Shown: piece by piece, positions 8,038 to 16,927 of the stretch
How positions within the stretch are numbered: the first letter of the stretch is position 1
Layout of the letters: every line of letters starts with the position of its first letter
Origin: Bacillus cytotoxicus
Lineage (GTDB): Bacteria > Bacillota > Bacilli > Bacillales > Bacillaceae_G
Length of the DNA stretch: 55,615 bases
Reading direction: 5' to 3'
Assembly (NCBI RefSeq): GCF_023715645.1
Contig: NZ_JAMBOP010000033.1
Location: 1 to 55,615 of the forward strand
Notes under the pieces: model-generated
What the model saw: the letters and a program-made list of their open reading frames with translations, nothing else
What the model was told of the DNA's origin: nothing
Databases searched by the model: none
Program-made: the position numbers and the translations under genes

Positions 8038-9519
8038 TTATAGATCCGGGTTGAATGCGTCTTTTGATTTTTTTGCAATATCCGTAATTAATTCATTTCT
8101 TAATTGTTTTGCTTTTTTAAATGCATCTGTAGCCGTGTCATTACTATATTTGTTTAAATACTTAATTGCTTTTTGTTTGTCTTCCTTATAAAGCTCTGTA
8201 GCCTTTTTTTCAACCGAACTTTGTTTTGCAAATAACTGATCCTCGTATTTATCCCAATAGTTTTTCAATCCTATTCCAAGTGTGTCTGGGTTTGTTGCAG
8301 CTAAAGCAGCTGGTGCGCGGAAAGCCCAGTAAGCTGATTGATCATCATATTTGTCATTACCAAGTTTAAAAGCAGTTGGTGTGTCATATGATCCTTGATA
8401 GAATGGTAAATAAACACTATATTCCGGGCTTGCTAGGCTAAGCCACATAACATTGGCAATATCAGCAGGCATATTGGATCTTAGTTGAATAACATGGGAT
8501 TCCACTGTACGATCTACACCAACAGCACGCTCATCTTTACCTGTACTTGTAGAAGGATCATATGGAGTACCTTCATAATGAGAGCCCAAGAATTTCATCA
8601 CTTGTTTTGGCGTAATTTTCTGATCCGGAATCATAAATAATGGATAACGTGTTAATTCAGCATCTTGGTTTATAGATGGAGTAAATGTCTTTTGTCCCCA
8701 CCATTCTCTACGTGTATTGTATTTTTGACCAACATCACCGTAAGTTTCAGCAAAATCAAAAATTTGATTTTGATCTTTGTCATTGTTTTGTATTAAGCCT
8801 TTTTCAACTGCATGAGAAATTAATGTTTTAGAGCCCATGAAGTTTTTCGTATCGGAAAGATTCACATTATCGATTCTTAATCCATTCGCAACAATTAAAT
8901 AAGCATTATCAGGTACTCTTTCTGCTACCCATTGATGTCCTGTTCCAACCTCAAAGTACCAAATTTCATTCTTATCTGCGATCGCAATGCCATTTGCTTC
9001 AGCAGAACCATACTTTTCAATGTAATGTCCTAGTAATTCAGCACCTTCACGGGCGGTTTTAACACGTGGTAAAATCAAGGTTGGAATAACTGATTCGCTA
9101 ACACCTTTTTCCACAAATGGGTCAGATGCTTCTGCTTTTTTATTTGCGTAAGCACTATTTGTAGCAGAAATAGCTACTCCGTATTCATTTATCCCTGCTT
9201 CTTCAAAAGGTCCTTTTGAAGGATCCCAGTCCGGTATTGCAATATACTTATAGGATACCTTTGGTTGATCTACTGTTAGTCCAGTTTCAAATTTTAGTTT
9301 TTCCCCTGATTTATGTGTTTTACGAGGGAATACCTTGACATGTTTCGACGATGCACTAGATACGTCCTCATTTCGTGCAACCATGACCGAATCATCTGCG
9401 GTTGCTTTTTTTCCTGCAAAAACCGACGTGCAAGCGCTTGCGGGAATAGCGAATCCTCCAACTATTAAGGTAGTAATGGCTGCTGCTGCACATGCTTTTT
9501 TGATTCCATGTAACTTCAT
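8038..9519 (-). CDS. Secreted C69-family dipeptidase
   Basis: From ATG 9519 the protein has 493 residues. GAGGAGGAAGG directly upstream rules out the longer start at 9540. A signal peptide (residues 1-29, hydrophobic AAAAITTLIVGGFAIPASA) ends exactly before Cys30. That Cys begins CTSVFAGKKATADDS, the N-terminal nucleophile of peptidase family C69 (PepD/dipeptidase A, Ntn hydrolases). The conserved VARNED follows. The enzyme should self-mature outside the membrane and cut dipeptides or amide bonds of peptides. A perfect CcpA cre site overlaps the promoter, pointing to carbon catabolite repression. The gene is monocistronic between two terminators. Confidence 0.88.
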   Translation of the reverse strand: MKLHGIKKACAAAAITTLIVGGFAIPASACTSVFAGKKATADDSVMVARNEDVSSASSKHVKVFPRKTHKSGEKLKFETGLTVDQPKVSYKYIAIPDWDPSKGPFEEAGINEYGVAISATNSAYANKKAEASDPFVEKGVSESVIPTLILPRVKTAREGAELLGHYIEKYGSAEANGIAIADKNEIWYFEVGTGHQWVAERVPDNAYLIVANGLRIDNVNLSDTKNFMGSKTLISHAVEKGLIQNNDKDQNQIFDFAETYGDVGQKYNTRREWWGQKTFTPSINQDAELTRYPLFMIPDQKITPKQVMKFLGSHYEGTPYDPSTSTGKDERAVGVDRTVESHVIQLRSNMPADIANVMWLSLASPEYSVYLPFYQGSYDTPTAFKLGNDKYDDQSAYWAFRAPAALAATNPDTLGIGLKNYWDKYEDQLFAKQSSVEKKATELYKEDKQKAIKYLNKYSNDTATDAFKKAKQLRNELITDIAKKSKDAFNPDL

Positions 9520-9584
9520 TTTGCCTTCCTCCTCTAACATTTCTGGATTTATTTCATAATTATTCTAACATAATATAATGATTT

Positions 9585-9598
9585 TGTTAGCGCTTTCA
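9585..9598 (-). promoter_or_regulatory. CcpA cre site upstream of the dipeptidase gene
   Basis: TGTTAGCGCTTTCA matches the cre consensus TGWNANCGNTNWCA at every defined position. It lies 66-79 bases upstream of the start, beside an AT-rich -10 candidate (TATTAT on the minus strand). In Gram-positive bacteria CcpA with HPr-Ser-P binds such sites and, at this position, normally represses when glucose is present. Confidence 0.75.
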
Positions 9599-9703
9599 CA
9601 TATTGTTCATATAGAAAAAAGTTAGTCTGAAATCATTTATTCAGAGGAATGGATTATCCTATTCGATCCTTCGCTTTTCTCCTGTTTCCTTCATAAAAAA
9701 AGG

Positions 9704-9742
9704 CCGAAGAGTTATCAGGCATCTATCCTGATAACTCTTCGG
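9704..9742. terminator. Strong 16-bp hairpin terminator
   Basis: CCGAAGAGTTATCAGG (9704-9719) pairs perfectly with CCTGATAACTCTTCGG (9727-9742) around a 7-base loop. On the minus strand it is followed by CCTTTTTTTATG, so it terminates the PAP2 gene. Confidence 0.9.
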
Positions 9743-9772
9743 TCTGGTTCAAACTTTTTTATTGAACTGCTT

Positions 9773-10327
9773 CTATTTTTGGAATAACGTATATTTCGTT
9801 ATTTTGTTCATAAGATTCAATTTCATGATTCGATAGTGGACAAGAAGTGCTGTACATCCTCCTAGAATTATACCGGCCAATACATCGAAAGGATAATGAA
9901 CACCAACCCAAATTCTTGAAAAAGCGATACACATACCAAAAATGATCCACATAAATGATTTTCCTCTACTACATAGCCAAATTGTTACTGTAATTACGAA
10001 AGCAGCTGTGGCATGATCACTTGGGAAAGAAGAATTTGCAGTGTGGTCTACCAATTGTTTAATATGATGCGAGACGAATGGTCGATCACGATAGAAAAAC
10101 AGTTCAATTACTCTATTTATAGTAAATGCTATTGAACAGGCAAATAAAGCTTGAAATACGGTCACTCTATTTTCTTTAGTTGTAATCCATAAAATAAATA
10201 ATGCGACAATCAAAATGTACTGGGCATACTCAGCGAAAAAAATCATCATTTTATCTAGGAAAGGGTATTTATAAACATATGAGTTGATCCACTGAAAGAT
10301 TTCATAATCGATAGACTGTAAAACCAT
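9773..10327 (-). CDS. PAP2 phosphatase, undecaprenyl-diphosphatase-like
   Basis: The three PAP2 motifs are present: FYRDRPF, SFPSDHATAAF with the catalytic His, and SRIWVGVHYPFD with the second His. About five hydrophobic helices surround them. This is the pattern of BcrC-like enzymes, which dephosphorylate undecaprenyl diphosphate on the outer side of the membrane to recycle the cell-wall lipid carrier and give some bacitracin tolerance. ATG 10327 (184 residues) is chosen because the family begins with ..SIDYEIFQWIN; ATG 10342 is possible. It is a single gene ended by a strong hairpin. Confidence 0.82.
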   Translation of the reverse strand: MVLQSIDYEIFQWINSYVYKYPFLDKMMIFFAEYAQYILIVALFILWITTKENRVTVFQALFACSIAFTINRVIELFFYRDRPFVSHHIKQLVDHTANSSFPSDHATAAFVITVTIWLCSRGKSFMWIIFGMCIAFSRIWVGVHYPFDVLAGIILGGCTALLVHYRIMKLNLMNKITKYTLFQK

Positions 10328-10583
10328 TGAATAAAAACACATCCTAACATTTATTAAAGCATTTGTTCATTTCTCCATCATATCAATTACTGATTATTGT
10401 TTAAAGGGCAGATTGAAAGAATAAATGACATAAGAGTTGTATTTTTTGTAGCAAATAAAAAGAAATATACAATTTGTTAGTGTGTACACGTCTTAAAATT
10501 TCACGTAACGTAATAAAAAGGATTATTTGTATATTTCTAGAATAAAAATTAAGAAACTATAAGTTTTTTAGGAGGGGTAGAGA

Positions 10584-11194
10584 ATGAATCAAATGATTAA
10601 TTCTACTGCTGTAACAGGAGATTGGGAGCTAGATATTCAATATATGCTAGGGCAATATAACAACTTCACACATATGAGCACTCTGTTAGGGTTGCGAATG
10701 AAGCGAAAAGAATTGCCAAGAGATTTAGATTAGATGAAGAAGAAGCAGCGATTGCTGGCTATCTCCATGATATTAGTGCCATTATCCCAAATGAAGAACG
10801 TATTCAAGTAGCAGAGAAAATGCAAATTGAAGTGTTACAAGAAGAGAGAATATTTCCAATGATTATTCATCAAAAACTGTCCAAAAGAATTGCACATGAT
10901 ATTTTTAAAGTGGAAAACGAAACGATATTAGATGCAATTAGCTGTCATACGACATTGAGGAATAATGCGACACCTTTAGATATGGTGTTATTTGTTGCGG
11001 ATAAAATCGAATGGGATCAAAACGGGACACCACCATATATTAAAGAAATTAAAGAAGCGTTGGAACAATCATTAGAACACGCATGTTTTGCTTACATTTC
11101 ATACTTATGGGAGCGCAGACAGAATTTAAAAGTTGTTCACCCATGGTTACAGGATGCTTATTTTGACTTAAAAGAGAAATTAGGAGTGGAATAA
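10584..11194 (+). pseudogene. Frameshifted HD-domain phosphohydrolase (YqeK-like)
   Basis: AGGAGGGG at 10570-10577 and ATG 10584 start a frame that reads STAVTGDWELDIQYMLGQYNNF and then loses homology. From about 10673 another frame continues without a gap as YEHSVRVANEAKRIAKRFRLDEEEAA, followed by GYLHDISAII (HD motif), ISCHTT and ADKIEWD. Together they form a complete YqeK-like HD protein of about 200 residues; YqeK-type enzymes cleave diadenosine tetraphosphate. The shift lies near 10668-10673. Residues from ATG 10820 alone lack the HD motif, so the gene is probably inactive unless the shift is a sequencing error. Confidence 0.75.
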
Positions 11195-11197
11195 ACA

Positions 11198-12112
11198 ATG
11201 TTATGCATACCTTCATCTTTCAAAACAACGATACAAGATGTTCACGGAGAACGAGGACAGCAATGGATTGAAAAGCTTCCACGTACGATTCAAGAGATTG
11301 AAGAAAAATTAGCACTACAAATCATCCAACCATTTTCCAACCTTTCTTATAACTATGTTTGTCTAGCACGAAAGGAAAATGGAGAAGAACTTGTGTTAAA
11401 ACTCGGTGTACCATGTGAGGATTTGAACAACGAAATAGAAGCACTTCGTTATTTTCAAGGAGAGGGAGCAGTGACTTTACTTGATTCAGATCTTGATTAT
11501 GGATTTTTACTTTTAGAATATTTAAAACCGGGCATGTCACTTGCACAAATAGACAATGAAGAAAAAGCAACGACTATAATAGGAGAAACGATGAAAAAAC
11601 TTTGGAAACCAGTTCCTACTCAGTATACATTTCCTTCTATTGAACAATGGGCAAATGGATTGCAGCGGTTACGAGTACATTTTGATGGTGAAACGGGGCC
11701 TTTACCAAAAGATCTTGTCGGAAAAGCAGAAGATTTATTTCCACAATTAATCAAAACAATTTCTAAACCGCTTTTGCTTCATGGTGATTTACATCATGAT
11801 AACGTGTTATGTATGGGAGAGGAGCGGTGGCCTGCAATTGATCCAAAGGGAGTCATTGGTGAAGCAGAGTATGAAACTATTCCGTATTTAAGAAATCATT
11901 TATTCAATAAAATAAATCCGAAGAAGGTATTAGCAAATCGAGTGCAGCAATTGGCAGAGGAACTTCAACTAGACAAAGAAAGAATTATAGCGTGGGGCCT
12001 ATCTCACTGTATCCTTTCATCTTGGTGGTACTTTGATAGTCATGGACGAGTATCTGAAGAAACAATGGCTTGTGCTCGCTGGTTTGATGAATTAAGAGCT
12101 AGTTTGAAATAA
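11198..12112 (+). CDS. Aminoglycoside phosphotransferase family protein (streptomycin 6-kinase-like)
   Basis: The protein has 304 residues. It has the kinase signature HGDLHHDN (catalytic Asp, about residue 193) and AIDPKGVIGEAEYE, the APH/6 form of the Mg-binding DPK motif seen in StrB-like streptomycin 6-phosphotransferases and hydroxyurea-type kinases. The N-terminal lobe includes ENGEELVLKLG with the ATP-binding Lys. It could phosphorylate an aminoglycoside or a metabolite; resistance is an inference. It starts 3 bases after the HD gene stop, so the two form an operon. A GNAT gene follows closely. Confidence 0.82.
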   Translation: MLCIPSSFKTTIQDVHGERGQQWIEKLPRTIQEIEEKLALQIIQPFSNLSYNYVCLARKENGEELVLKLGVPCEDLNNEIEALRYFQGEGAVTLLDSDLDYGFLLLEYLKPGMSLAQIDNEEKATTIIGETMKKLWKPVPTQYTFPSIEQWANGLQRLRVHFDGETGPLPKDLVGKAEDLFPQLIKTISKPLLLHGDLHHDNVLCMGEERWPAIDPKGVIGEAEYETIPYLRNHLFNKINPKKVLANRVQQLAEELQLDKERIIAWGLSHCILSSWWYFDSHGRVSEETMACARWFDELRASLK

Positions 12113-12131
12113 AAATGAGGAGTGATTGTCG

Positions 12132-12695
12132 GTGTACCATGTTGAGATACGGAGACCACGCATTGAGGACATTGAAGAGATAAATCAATTTTTTATTACA
12201 ACGATTAAAGATACGTTTGCTAGAGAAGGTTTATCAGAACTACTTGCTGATATAGAAAATGAAATTGAAATTAAGAAAGAATATTTGAAATGTGACTTTA
12301 ATAGCAAAGGAAAAAATCGATACTTTTTGATAGCAGTCGATACAAATTGCAACAAAATTATCGGTACAATTGAATATGGCCCAGCTAGTGAACTAATTAT
12401 CAACTGCACAAATAAAGCGCTAAAAGATTTACCGGAGATAGGAACGGTGTTTGTACATCCAAATTACCAAGGGCATGGTATAGGAAATTTACTTTTAAAT
12501 GCAATGTTTCTTACCTTGTTAAGCGGAGGAATTAAGGGATTCTGTTTGGATAGTGGGTATAAAAATGCACAGAAGGTATGGAAGAAGAAATTTGGAGAAC
12601 CTGATTATTTGCTGAAGGATTATTGGGGGAATGGGTTTGATCATATGATTTGGAAGATATGCGTTCATGATATACCAATAACATTTAGTAAATAA
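12132..12695 (+). CDS. GNAT family N-acetyltransferase
   Basis: GTG 12132 is chosen because GAGGAG at 12117-12122 is 9 bases upstream; TTG 12126 is too close. The product has 187 residues. Motif A of the GNAT fold is visible as IGTVFVHPNYQGHGIGNLLLN, with the acetyl-CoA-binding Q-G-H-G-I-G. KAQKVWKKKFGE-like residues near the end follow the usual final helix. The acceptor substrate is unknown. It probably lies in one transcript with the HD and kinase genes, an arrangement that suggests modification of small molecules. Confidence 0.8.
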   Translation: MYHVEIRRPRIEDIEEINQFFITTIKDTFAREGLSELLADIENEIEIKKEYLKCDFNSKGKNRYFLIAVDTNCNKIIGTIEYGPASELIINCTNKALKDLPEIGTVFVHPNYQGHGIGNLLLNAMFLTLLSGGIKGFCLDSGYKNAQKVWKKKFGEPDYLLKDYWGNGFDHMIWKICVHDIPITFSK

Positions 12696-12798
12696 ACAAG
12701 TTGTGTTCTGGAATGAATCAGAACTGACATAAGTTCAATAGTCTTTTATAGAATCGGTTTGTAGGTTGCTTACGCAAGAAAGATTCTCTAATCTGTAA

Positions 12799-12870
12799 CC
12801 CCATCTTACCACTAGATTTTCTGCCAAGCGCTTAAAGATGGGGACTTCTTTCAAAAATACATTAAATAAA
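12799..12870 (+). repeat. Dispersed hairpin repeat, copy 2 (GATGGGGACTTCTTTC)
   Basis: CCCCATCTT (12799-12807) pairs perfectly with AAGATGGGG (12835-12843) around a 27-base segment. It is followed by ACTTCTTTC and AAATACATTAAA, matching copy 1 at 5797-5830. It lies between two convergent genes and touches the stop of the phzF-like gene. It looks like a solo right end of an IS605-type element. Confidence 0.5.
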
Positions 12871-13752
12871 AAACTTACCTTCAACGACTTTTTTGCCAGT
12901 ACCACCTATATAAAGTTCTACATTTCTTTCTTTTTTTGATAGAAACAATTCAATTAGGCAAGGCATGTTTACAATCGTACCTTGCTCAGCTCGAAGGTGA
13001 ATAAACTCTTGGTTTTTATAATAATTTTGAGCAAGATATGCCCCAACAGCAGCGTTTCCCATTCCGCAAGCAGGATCTTCTATACCTTCTCTAGGGCACA
13101 AATTTCTAGTGTGAAAATCAAAATCCTTTCCATAAGTTTCAAACGTAAATACTTGTACTTCGCGAACGCCTATATTCTCACACAACTCTTGCAACAATTG
13201 AACATCACGTTTAACGGACATTAATGCTTTTAATGAATTCACTGCAATTACTAAATATTTTACGCCCAAGTCAATCGTTTGAATGGGAAGATTAGAAGCA
13301 ATATCTGTTTCATGAATTCCTAAAGTATTGGCGATTATATGTTTACTTATTAATGGTGAAATGAATTTAGGAGAGCTTTGTTTCATTTTTACAAGTACTT
13401 GATTTTTAATGATTTCAATAACAACTTCACGTAGTCCATTTTGCGTTTCAATTTGATATGTATTCTGCTTATAAGGATCAATTTTCTTGACGTTCACTAA
13501 TGCGATACATGCTGCGATTGTTGGATGTCCAGCAAGCGATACTTCTTTATGCGGGGTAAAATATCGAAATAGAAAATCCGCATTATCAGATGGATAGACA
13601 AATACTGTTTCCACAAGATTCATCTGCTTAGCGATGTTTTGTAAAGTCTGATTATCTAAACCGCTAGGATCAAAAAAAACAGCAGCAGGGTTTCCGGTTA
13701 AATTTTCACCGGAGAAGCTATTAATTACCATGAATTCTTTTTCCAATTTCAT
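12862..13752 (-). CDS. PhzF family isomerase/epimerase
   Basis: The protein has 296 residues. The N-terminal signature (SFSGENLTGNPAAVFFD) is followed by MNLVETVFV, with the conserved catalytic Glu at about residue 48, and by HKEVSLAGHPTIAA. The second half repeats the fold with DPACGMGNAAVGAYL. PhzF-like proteins have a diaminopimelate-epimerase fold and move protons on small metabolites; most are of unknown substrate, and no phenazine genes are near. GGATGTGAAATG lies at the start. It is convergent with the GNAT gene. Confidence 0.87.
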   Translation of the reverse strand: MKLEKEFMVINSFSGENLTGNPAAVFFDPSGLDNQTLQNIAKQMNLVETVFVYPSDNADFLFRYFTPHKEVSLAGHPTIAACIALVNVKKIDPYKQNTYQIETQNGLREVVIEIIKNQVLVKMKQSSPKFISPLISKHIIANTLGIHETDIASNLPIQTIDLGVKYLVIAVNSLKALMSVKRDVQLLQELCENIGVREVQVFTFETYGKDFDFHTRNLCPREGIEDPACGMGNAAVGAYLAQNYYKNQEFIHLRAEQGTIVNMPCLIELFLSKKERNVELYIGGTGKKVVEGKFFI

Positions 13753-13924
13753 TTCACATCCTAATAATTAGTATGTTTACACTATTTTTAATATAAACTA
13801 ATTTCTGTATTATTGACTGAATTCTTGTAAAAAAATCTTAAATTATCATGTACTATAGGAAAAAGAAGGTTATTGATTATAAAAAGAGAAGTAAATGATT
13901 GTGTATATTACGATATAAATCCAA

Positions 13925-14055
13925 ATTGAAAACCTGACATACACCTCTTTTTTTAGATGGACGAGAGCGTCTGGCCATGAGTAGTAGCGATCAGTTCCTA
14001 TTTCTGCTACATGCGATGTTCAAACAAAGAGAGAAAGAAAGTAGCAGGTTACTTT
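13925..14055 (+). repeat. bcr-like repeat, copy 1 (degenerate)
   Basis: It contains AACCTGACATA, then GAGAGCGTCTGGCC, GATCAGTTCCTATTTCTGC, ACATGC and AAACAAAGAGAG. The same order is found at 14113-14245 and 48942-49070. The core CTGGCC..GGTCAG can fold into a hairpin. The pattern is like the B. cereus-group bcr repeats, possibly bcr1; the assignment is inferred from memory of that family. Confidence 0.6.
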
Positions 14056-14112
14056 TTATTTTGGGCGGCGACTTAAGTGTTGGAGAGTTAAGTTGGAGTT
14101 ATATATGTATAT

Positions 14113-14245
14113 AAATCGAAAAAACGACATAACCCCTTTTTCTGTTTTAGGAGAGGAGGGGAGCATCTGGCCGTGCATAGGAGTAGTCAGGGTCTTTTCC
14201 TGCCACATGCTATTGTTAAAACAAAGGGAGCAAGCAAGTACAAGT
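14113..14245 (+). repeat. bcr-like repeat, copy 2
   Basis: It lies about 60 bases after copy 1 in the same orientation. It contains AAACGACATAACCCC, GCATCTGGCCGTGCATAGGA, TCTTTTCCTGCCACATGC and AAACAAAGGGAGCAAGC. Short open frames across it are not genes. It lies 150 bases upstream of the nucleoside phosphorylase gene. Confidence 0.6.
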
Positions 14246-14395
14246 CATGGCGTAGTCTCCATAGCAGTGAAATATTTGTCGAAAAATTTAAATGGATTTA
14301 TATACCAATATTAAATGTTTTACGGTATTCAAAATACATAATTATATTATTGTTAACTGAGTTTAACAAAGTATAGTAGGAAAGGAATTCTACAT

Positions 14396-15112
14396 ATGAA
14401 TCGAATTGCTATCGTGGCGGCATGGGAACCGGAACTCACGTATTTACATAACTATTATCCAAGCTATCGGAAGGAAAAACGAGCAGCTTGGGAATTTCAT
14501 TTTCATAATCTAAACGGTATTGAATTGATTTCTGTTATAACAGGAGTCGGAAAAGTACAATGTGCAAGTTGTGTCCAGCTTCTTATTAGCGAATTTCAAC
14601 CAGAACAACTTTTTATGACGGGAATTTGCGGTAGTTTATCAAACGGTGTGAAAAACGGTGATATTGTTGTCGCCACTAAAGTAATGCAACATGATGTAAC
14701 GGGAGCAGGGACAGGAACGGATCCATTTGATTTGTATACTGGCAGAGCTGCAAGTATACGACCTTCCAAACAGTTGATTAAAGAAATGAAAAAGTTGCAA
14801 TTAGGTTATAAATCTCATTATGGTACATTTGTTTCGGGTGACCAGCGTATTCGTAGTTCAGAAACGAGAGAATTGCTTCAGACAGTATATGGAGCGCTTG
14901 CTGCAGATCAAGAGGTTGCGGCATTTTCTTACGTTTGTTATGTAAATGAAAAACCATTTCTTTGCTTAAAAGCTGCGTCAGATCAAGCGAATGACAAAAC
15001 AGTAGAAGAACAAAAAGTATTTAAGATGCTAGCATGTGAGCAAGCGTGCGAATATATGGTTATATATTTACTTCATTTTTTAAAAATAGGATTTGTTAAT
15101 GAGCACTGTTGA
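14396..15112 (+). CDS. Nucleoside phosphorylase / MTA-SAH nucleosidase-like protein
   Basis: The protein has 238 residues with the PNP/UDP fold. AAWEPELTYL carries the Glu equivalent to MTAN Glu12, FMTGICGSL is the conserved glycine-rich strand, and LKAASDQAND carries the catalytic Asp at about 196. The usual MEGAA ribose-binding motif is replaced by DQEVAAFSY, so it is a divergent paralogue, not clearly the housekeeping MTA/SAH nucleosidase. It should cleave a purine nucleoside or a thionucleoside. GGAAAGGAAT lies 10 bases upstream of ATG 14396. It stands alone. Confidence 0.82.
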   Translation: MNRIAIVAAWEPELTYLHNYYPSYRKEKRAAWEFHFHNLNGIELISVITGVGKVQCASCVQLLISEFQPEQLFMTGICGSLSNGVKNGDIVVATKVMQHDVTGAGTGTDPFDLYTGRAASIRPSKQLIKEMKKLQLGYKSHYGTFVSGDQRIRSSETRELLQTVYGALAADQEVAAFSYVCYVNEKPFLCLKAASDQANDKTVEEQKVFKMLACEQACEYMVIYLLHFLKIGFVNEHC

Positions 15113-15251
15113 TAATTGATTCGAGCGTGGGTTCTAAAATATAAATAAGAATGCTTGTTTTGGATTTTAAAATGATGCTAAGGGAATAAGTGGTAGAAAT
15201 TATTAAGTTGAATCATGCAGAATTGGAAAAAGTGTAAAGTAGGTGAATGAA

Positions 15252-16097
15252 TTGGTACATTATGAACAGAGGATTATTAATACAGAAAGAGGTTCCTTTG
15301 AAATTTTTATTAGTGGTAGCGGCAAGCCATTGTGTATAACACACCTATATCAAGTATTCTCCATTAAAGGTTCGATTTTTGCGGATTGTCTATCATCCCT
15401 TTACAAGGTTATCTTAGTCAACTTAAAACATGCCGGAAATTCATCGAAGGTCCGAAACTCAAATGAACTGACAATGTATGAGACTGTTAAAGACCTTGAA
15501 AGCATACGAACTGAGCTAGGGTACTCAAAATGGTCTTTTGCTGGACATTCTGCGGGTGGGTTTTTAGGGTTAACATATGCTACCAGTAAACCCGAGGTTT
15601 TAGATGCCCTTATATTATGCGATACTTCCGCATCTAAGGAGTTTTTAAGTTCGGAAAATTGCCTATATAATTTTAAAACTGGTCAACATCGTAAGGAGGT
15701 ATCCAAAATATTTTTAGCATTGATGTTACCCTTTATTTCGAAAGATAAAAAAAGAATGGCTAATAAGAAGTTGATTGAATTGTCTATCTATAAATCAGAA
15801 AAGTATAATGAGTATTTTAGTGAACAATCCTTTAGTAAAATTATTAAAAAAAGAATGAGGGCTTATAACAAAGACCTTAAAACATATGATGTTCGAGATA
15901 AATTAAAACATATTAATTTTCCTACTCTTATTCTTTGTGGGCAATATGATGTTCAATGCCCGGTATTGTACTCAAAAGAAATACATACTTTAATTCCAAC
16001 TTCTAAATTAGTAATTTTTAAGGATAGTAATCATTTTCCTTTTGTTGAAGAGAAGGAATCTTTTATAGCAGCCGTTCGAGAATTTAGCACCATTTGA
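15252..16097 (+). CDS. Alpha/beta hydrolase
   Basis: The likely start is TTG 15252, with AGTAGG 8 bases upstream; GTG 15243 overlaps that site. The protein has 281 residues. The nucleophile elbow is GHSAGG (FAGHSAGGFLG), the acid lies in LILCGQYDVQCP, and the catalytic His is in DSNHFPFVEE. The fold is the esterase/C-C hydrolase type with no signal peptide, so it is cytoplasmic. The usual HGG oxyanion region is replaced by ITHLYQVF, which suggests a specialised substrate. Its neighbours give no clue. Confidence 0.82.
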   Translation: MVHYEQRIINTERGSFEIFISGSGKPLCITHLYQVFSIKGSIFADCLSSLYKVILVNLKHAGNSSKVRNSNELTMYETVKDLESIRTELGYSKWSFAGHSAGGFLGLTYATSKPEVLDALILCDTSASKEFLSSENCLYNFKTGQHRKEVSKIFLALMLPFISKDKKRMANKKLIELSIYKSEKYNEYFSEQSFSKIIKKRMRAYNKDLKTYDVRDKLKHINFPTLILCGQYDVQCPVLYSKEIHTLIPTSKLVIFKDSNHFPFVEEKESFIAAVREFSTI

Positions 16098-16269
16098 TTA
16101 ATGTGTGAAAATCGGTTGAATACTTATTCTCTCGGCTTTCTTGTTGTACGAACTTTAAATGTCGGAATGCTATAAATTAACAGAATCAAAAAGAAATTGG
16201 AGTGTGGGGATTTCACTTATGGTGTTTTAACATATTTAGAACGGAATGGTTTAAAAAATATTTTGGGTG

Positions 16270-16674
16270 ATGGAGATGAAAAATAGTATAAAGCTTGTTG
16301 TTGTAATTATCCTTTTTATAATTATCTTTATGATTGTATTAATGTGGAAAATAGATGGAAATAGTGAATTAACAAGATGTACAACGAAAACAGTTAACGA
16401 CGCGGTTTCTAAAGGAATAGATGGCTATATTTTGCTTAAGGGAGATATTGTTTATTTCATTGAAGAGAAGTATATAAAAGACGACTATGATAGAGAACAT
16501 TTAGAAGAGCGATTAAAAAGGAAAATACCCGCTGACGCTGTTTTACATTTTAATAATTCGAATATAAAAAAGGAATTACGAACAGGTGATAAAGTTAGAA
16601 TAGAATGTAGTAAGATACTTGAATCTTTTCCTGCTAAGGTACAGGTTACAAAGCTAGAGAAAATATATGAATAA
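16270..16674 (+). CDS. Membrane-anchored DUF3221-like protein
   Basis: About 134 residues from ATG 16270; GTG 16267 and ATG 16276 are alternatives. One N-terminal transmembrane helix (residues 8-25, LVVVIILFIIIFMIVLMW) is followed by an extracellular domain of about 105 residues with IDGYILLKGDIVYFI and a C-terminal KVRIECSKILESFPAKVQVTKLE. This resembles the small beta-barrel DUF3221 proteins of bacilli (YobA type). The family has no known activity. GGGTG precedes the start. Confidence 0.65.
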   Translation: MEMKNSIKLVVVIILFIIIFMIVLMWKIDGNSELTRCTTKTVNDAVSKGIDGYILLKGDIVYFIEEKYIKDDYDREHLEERLKRKIPADAVLHFNNSNIKKELRTGDKVRIECSKILESFPAKVQVTKLEKIYE

Positions 16675-16713
16675 GATGATTGCTTGTTGTGCATTAGTAG
16701 GAGAGCCAATACT

Positions 16714-16818
16714 ATGAGAAAGTCAAAAGCAGGGCGAAAAAGAGATTTGGAAATTGTGAATCTATATCATAAAAAATTAACAGAAGATGAACTTGAAAAA
16801 CTTTCACAAAATATTTAG
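16714..16818 (+). CDS. Short ORF of 34 residues, uncertain
   Basis: ATG 16714 with TAGGAGAG 6 bases upstream encodes MRKSKAGRKRDLEIVNLY and ends EDELEKLSQNI. The composition (basic head, amphipathic acidic helix) is protein-like, and the Shine-Dalgarno is good. It could be a real small protein or the end of a lost gene. It is too short to assign. Confidence 0.4.
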   Translation: MRKSKAGRKRDLEIVNLYHKKLTEDELEKLSQNI

Positions 16819-16927
16819 GCCTTTCCTAACCACAAACTATTGTTTGAATCTTTTTAAAAATAATACTTTAGTCTTTTTTTAATGAAATGCATTATAATGG
16901 ATAAGACAGATTCTAGGTAAAGAGGTT

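Noticed and set aside
12862-13752. Part of a phenazine biosynthesis locus
   Set aside because: The PhzF-like gene stands alone; no other phenazine genes are present and the family is widespread with other roles.
14093-14376. Two overlapping ORFs of 67-73 codons
   Set aside because: They lie across a bcr-like repeat, lack ribosome sites and have no protein-like pattern.
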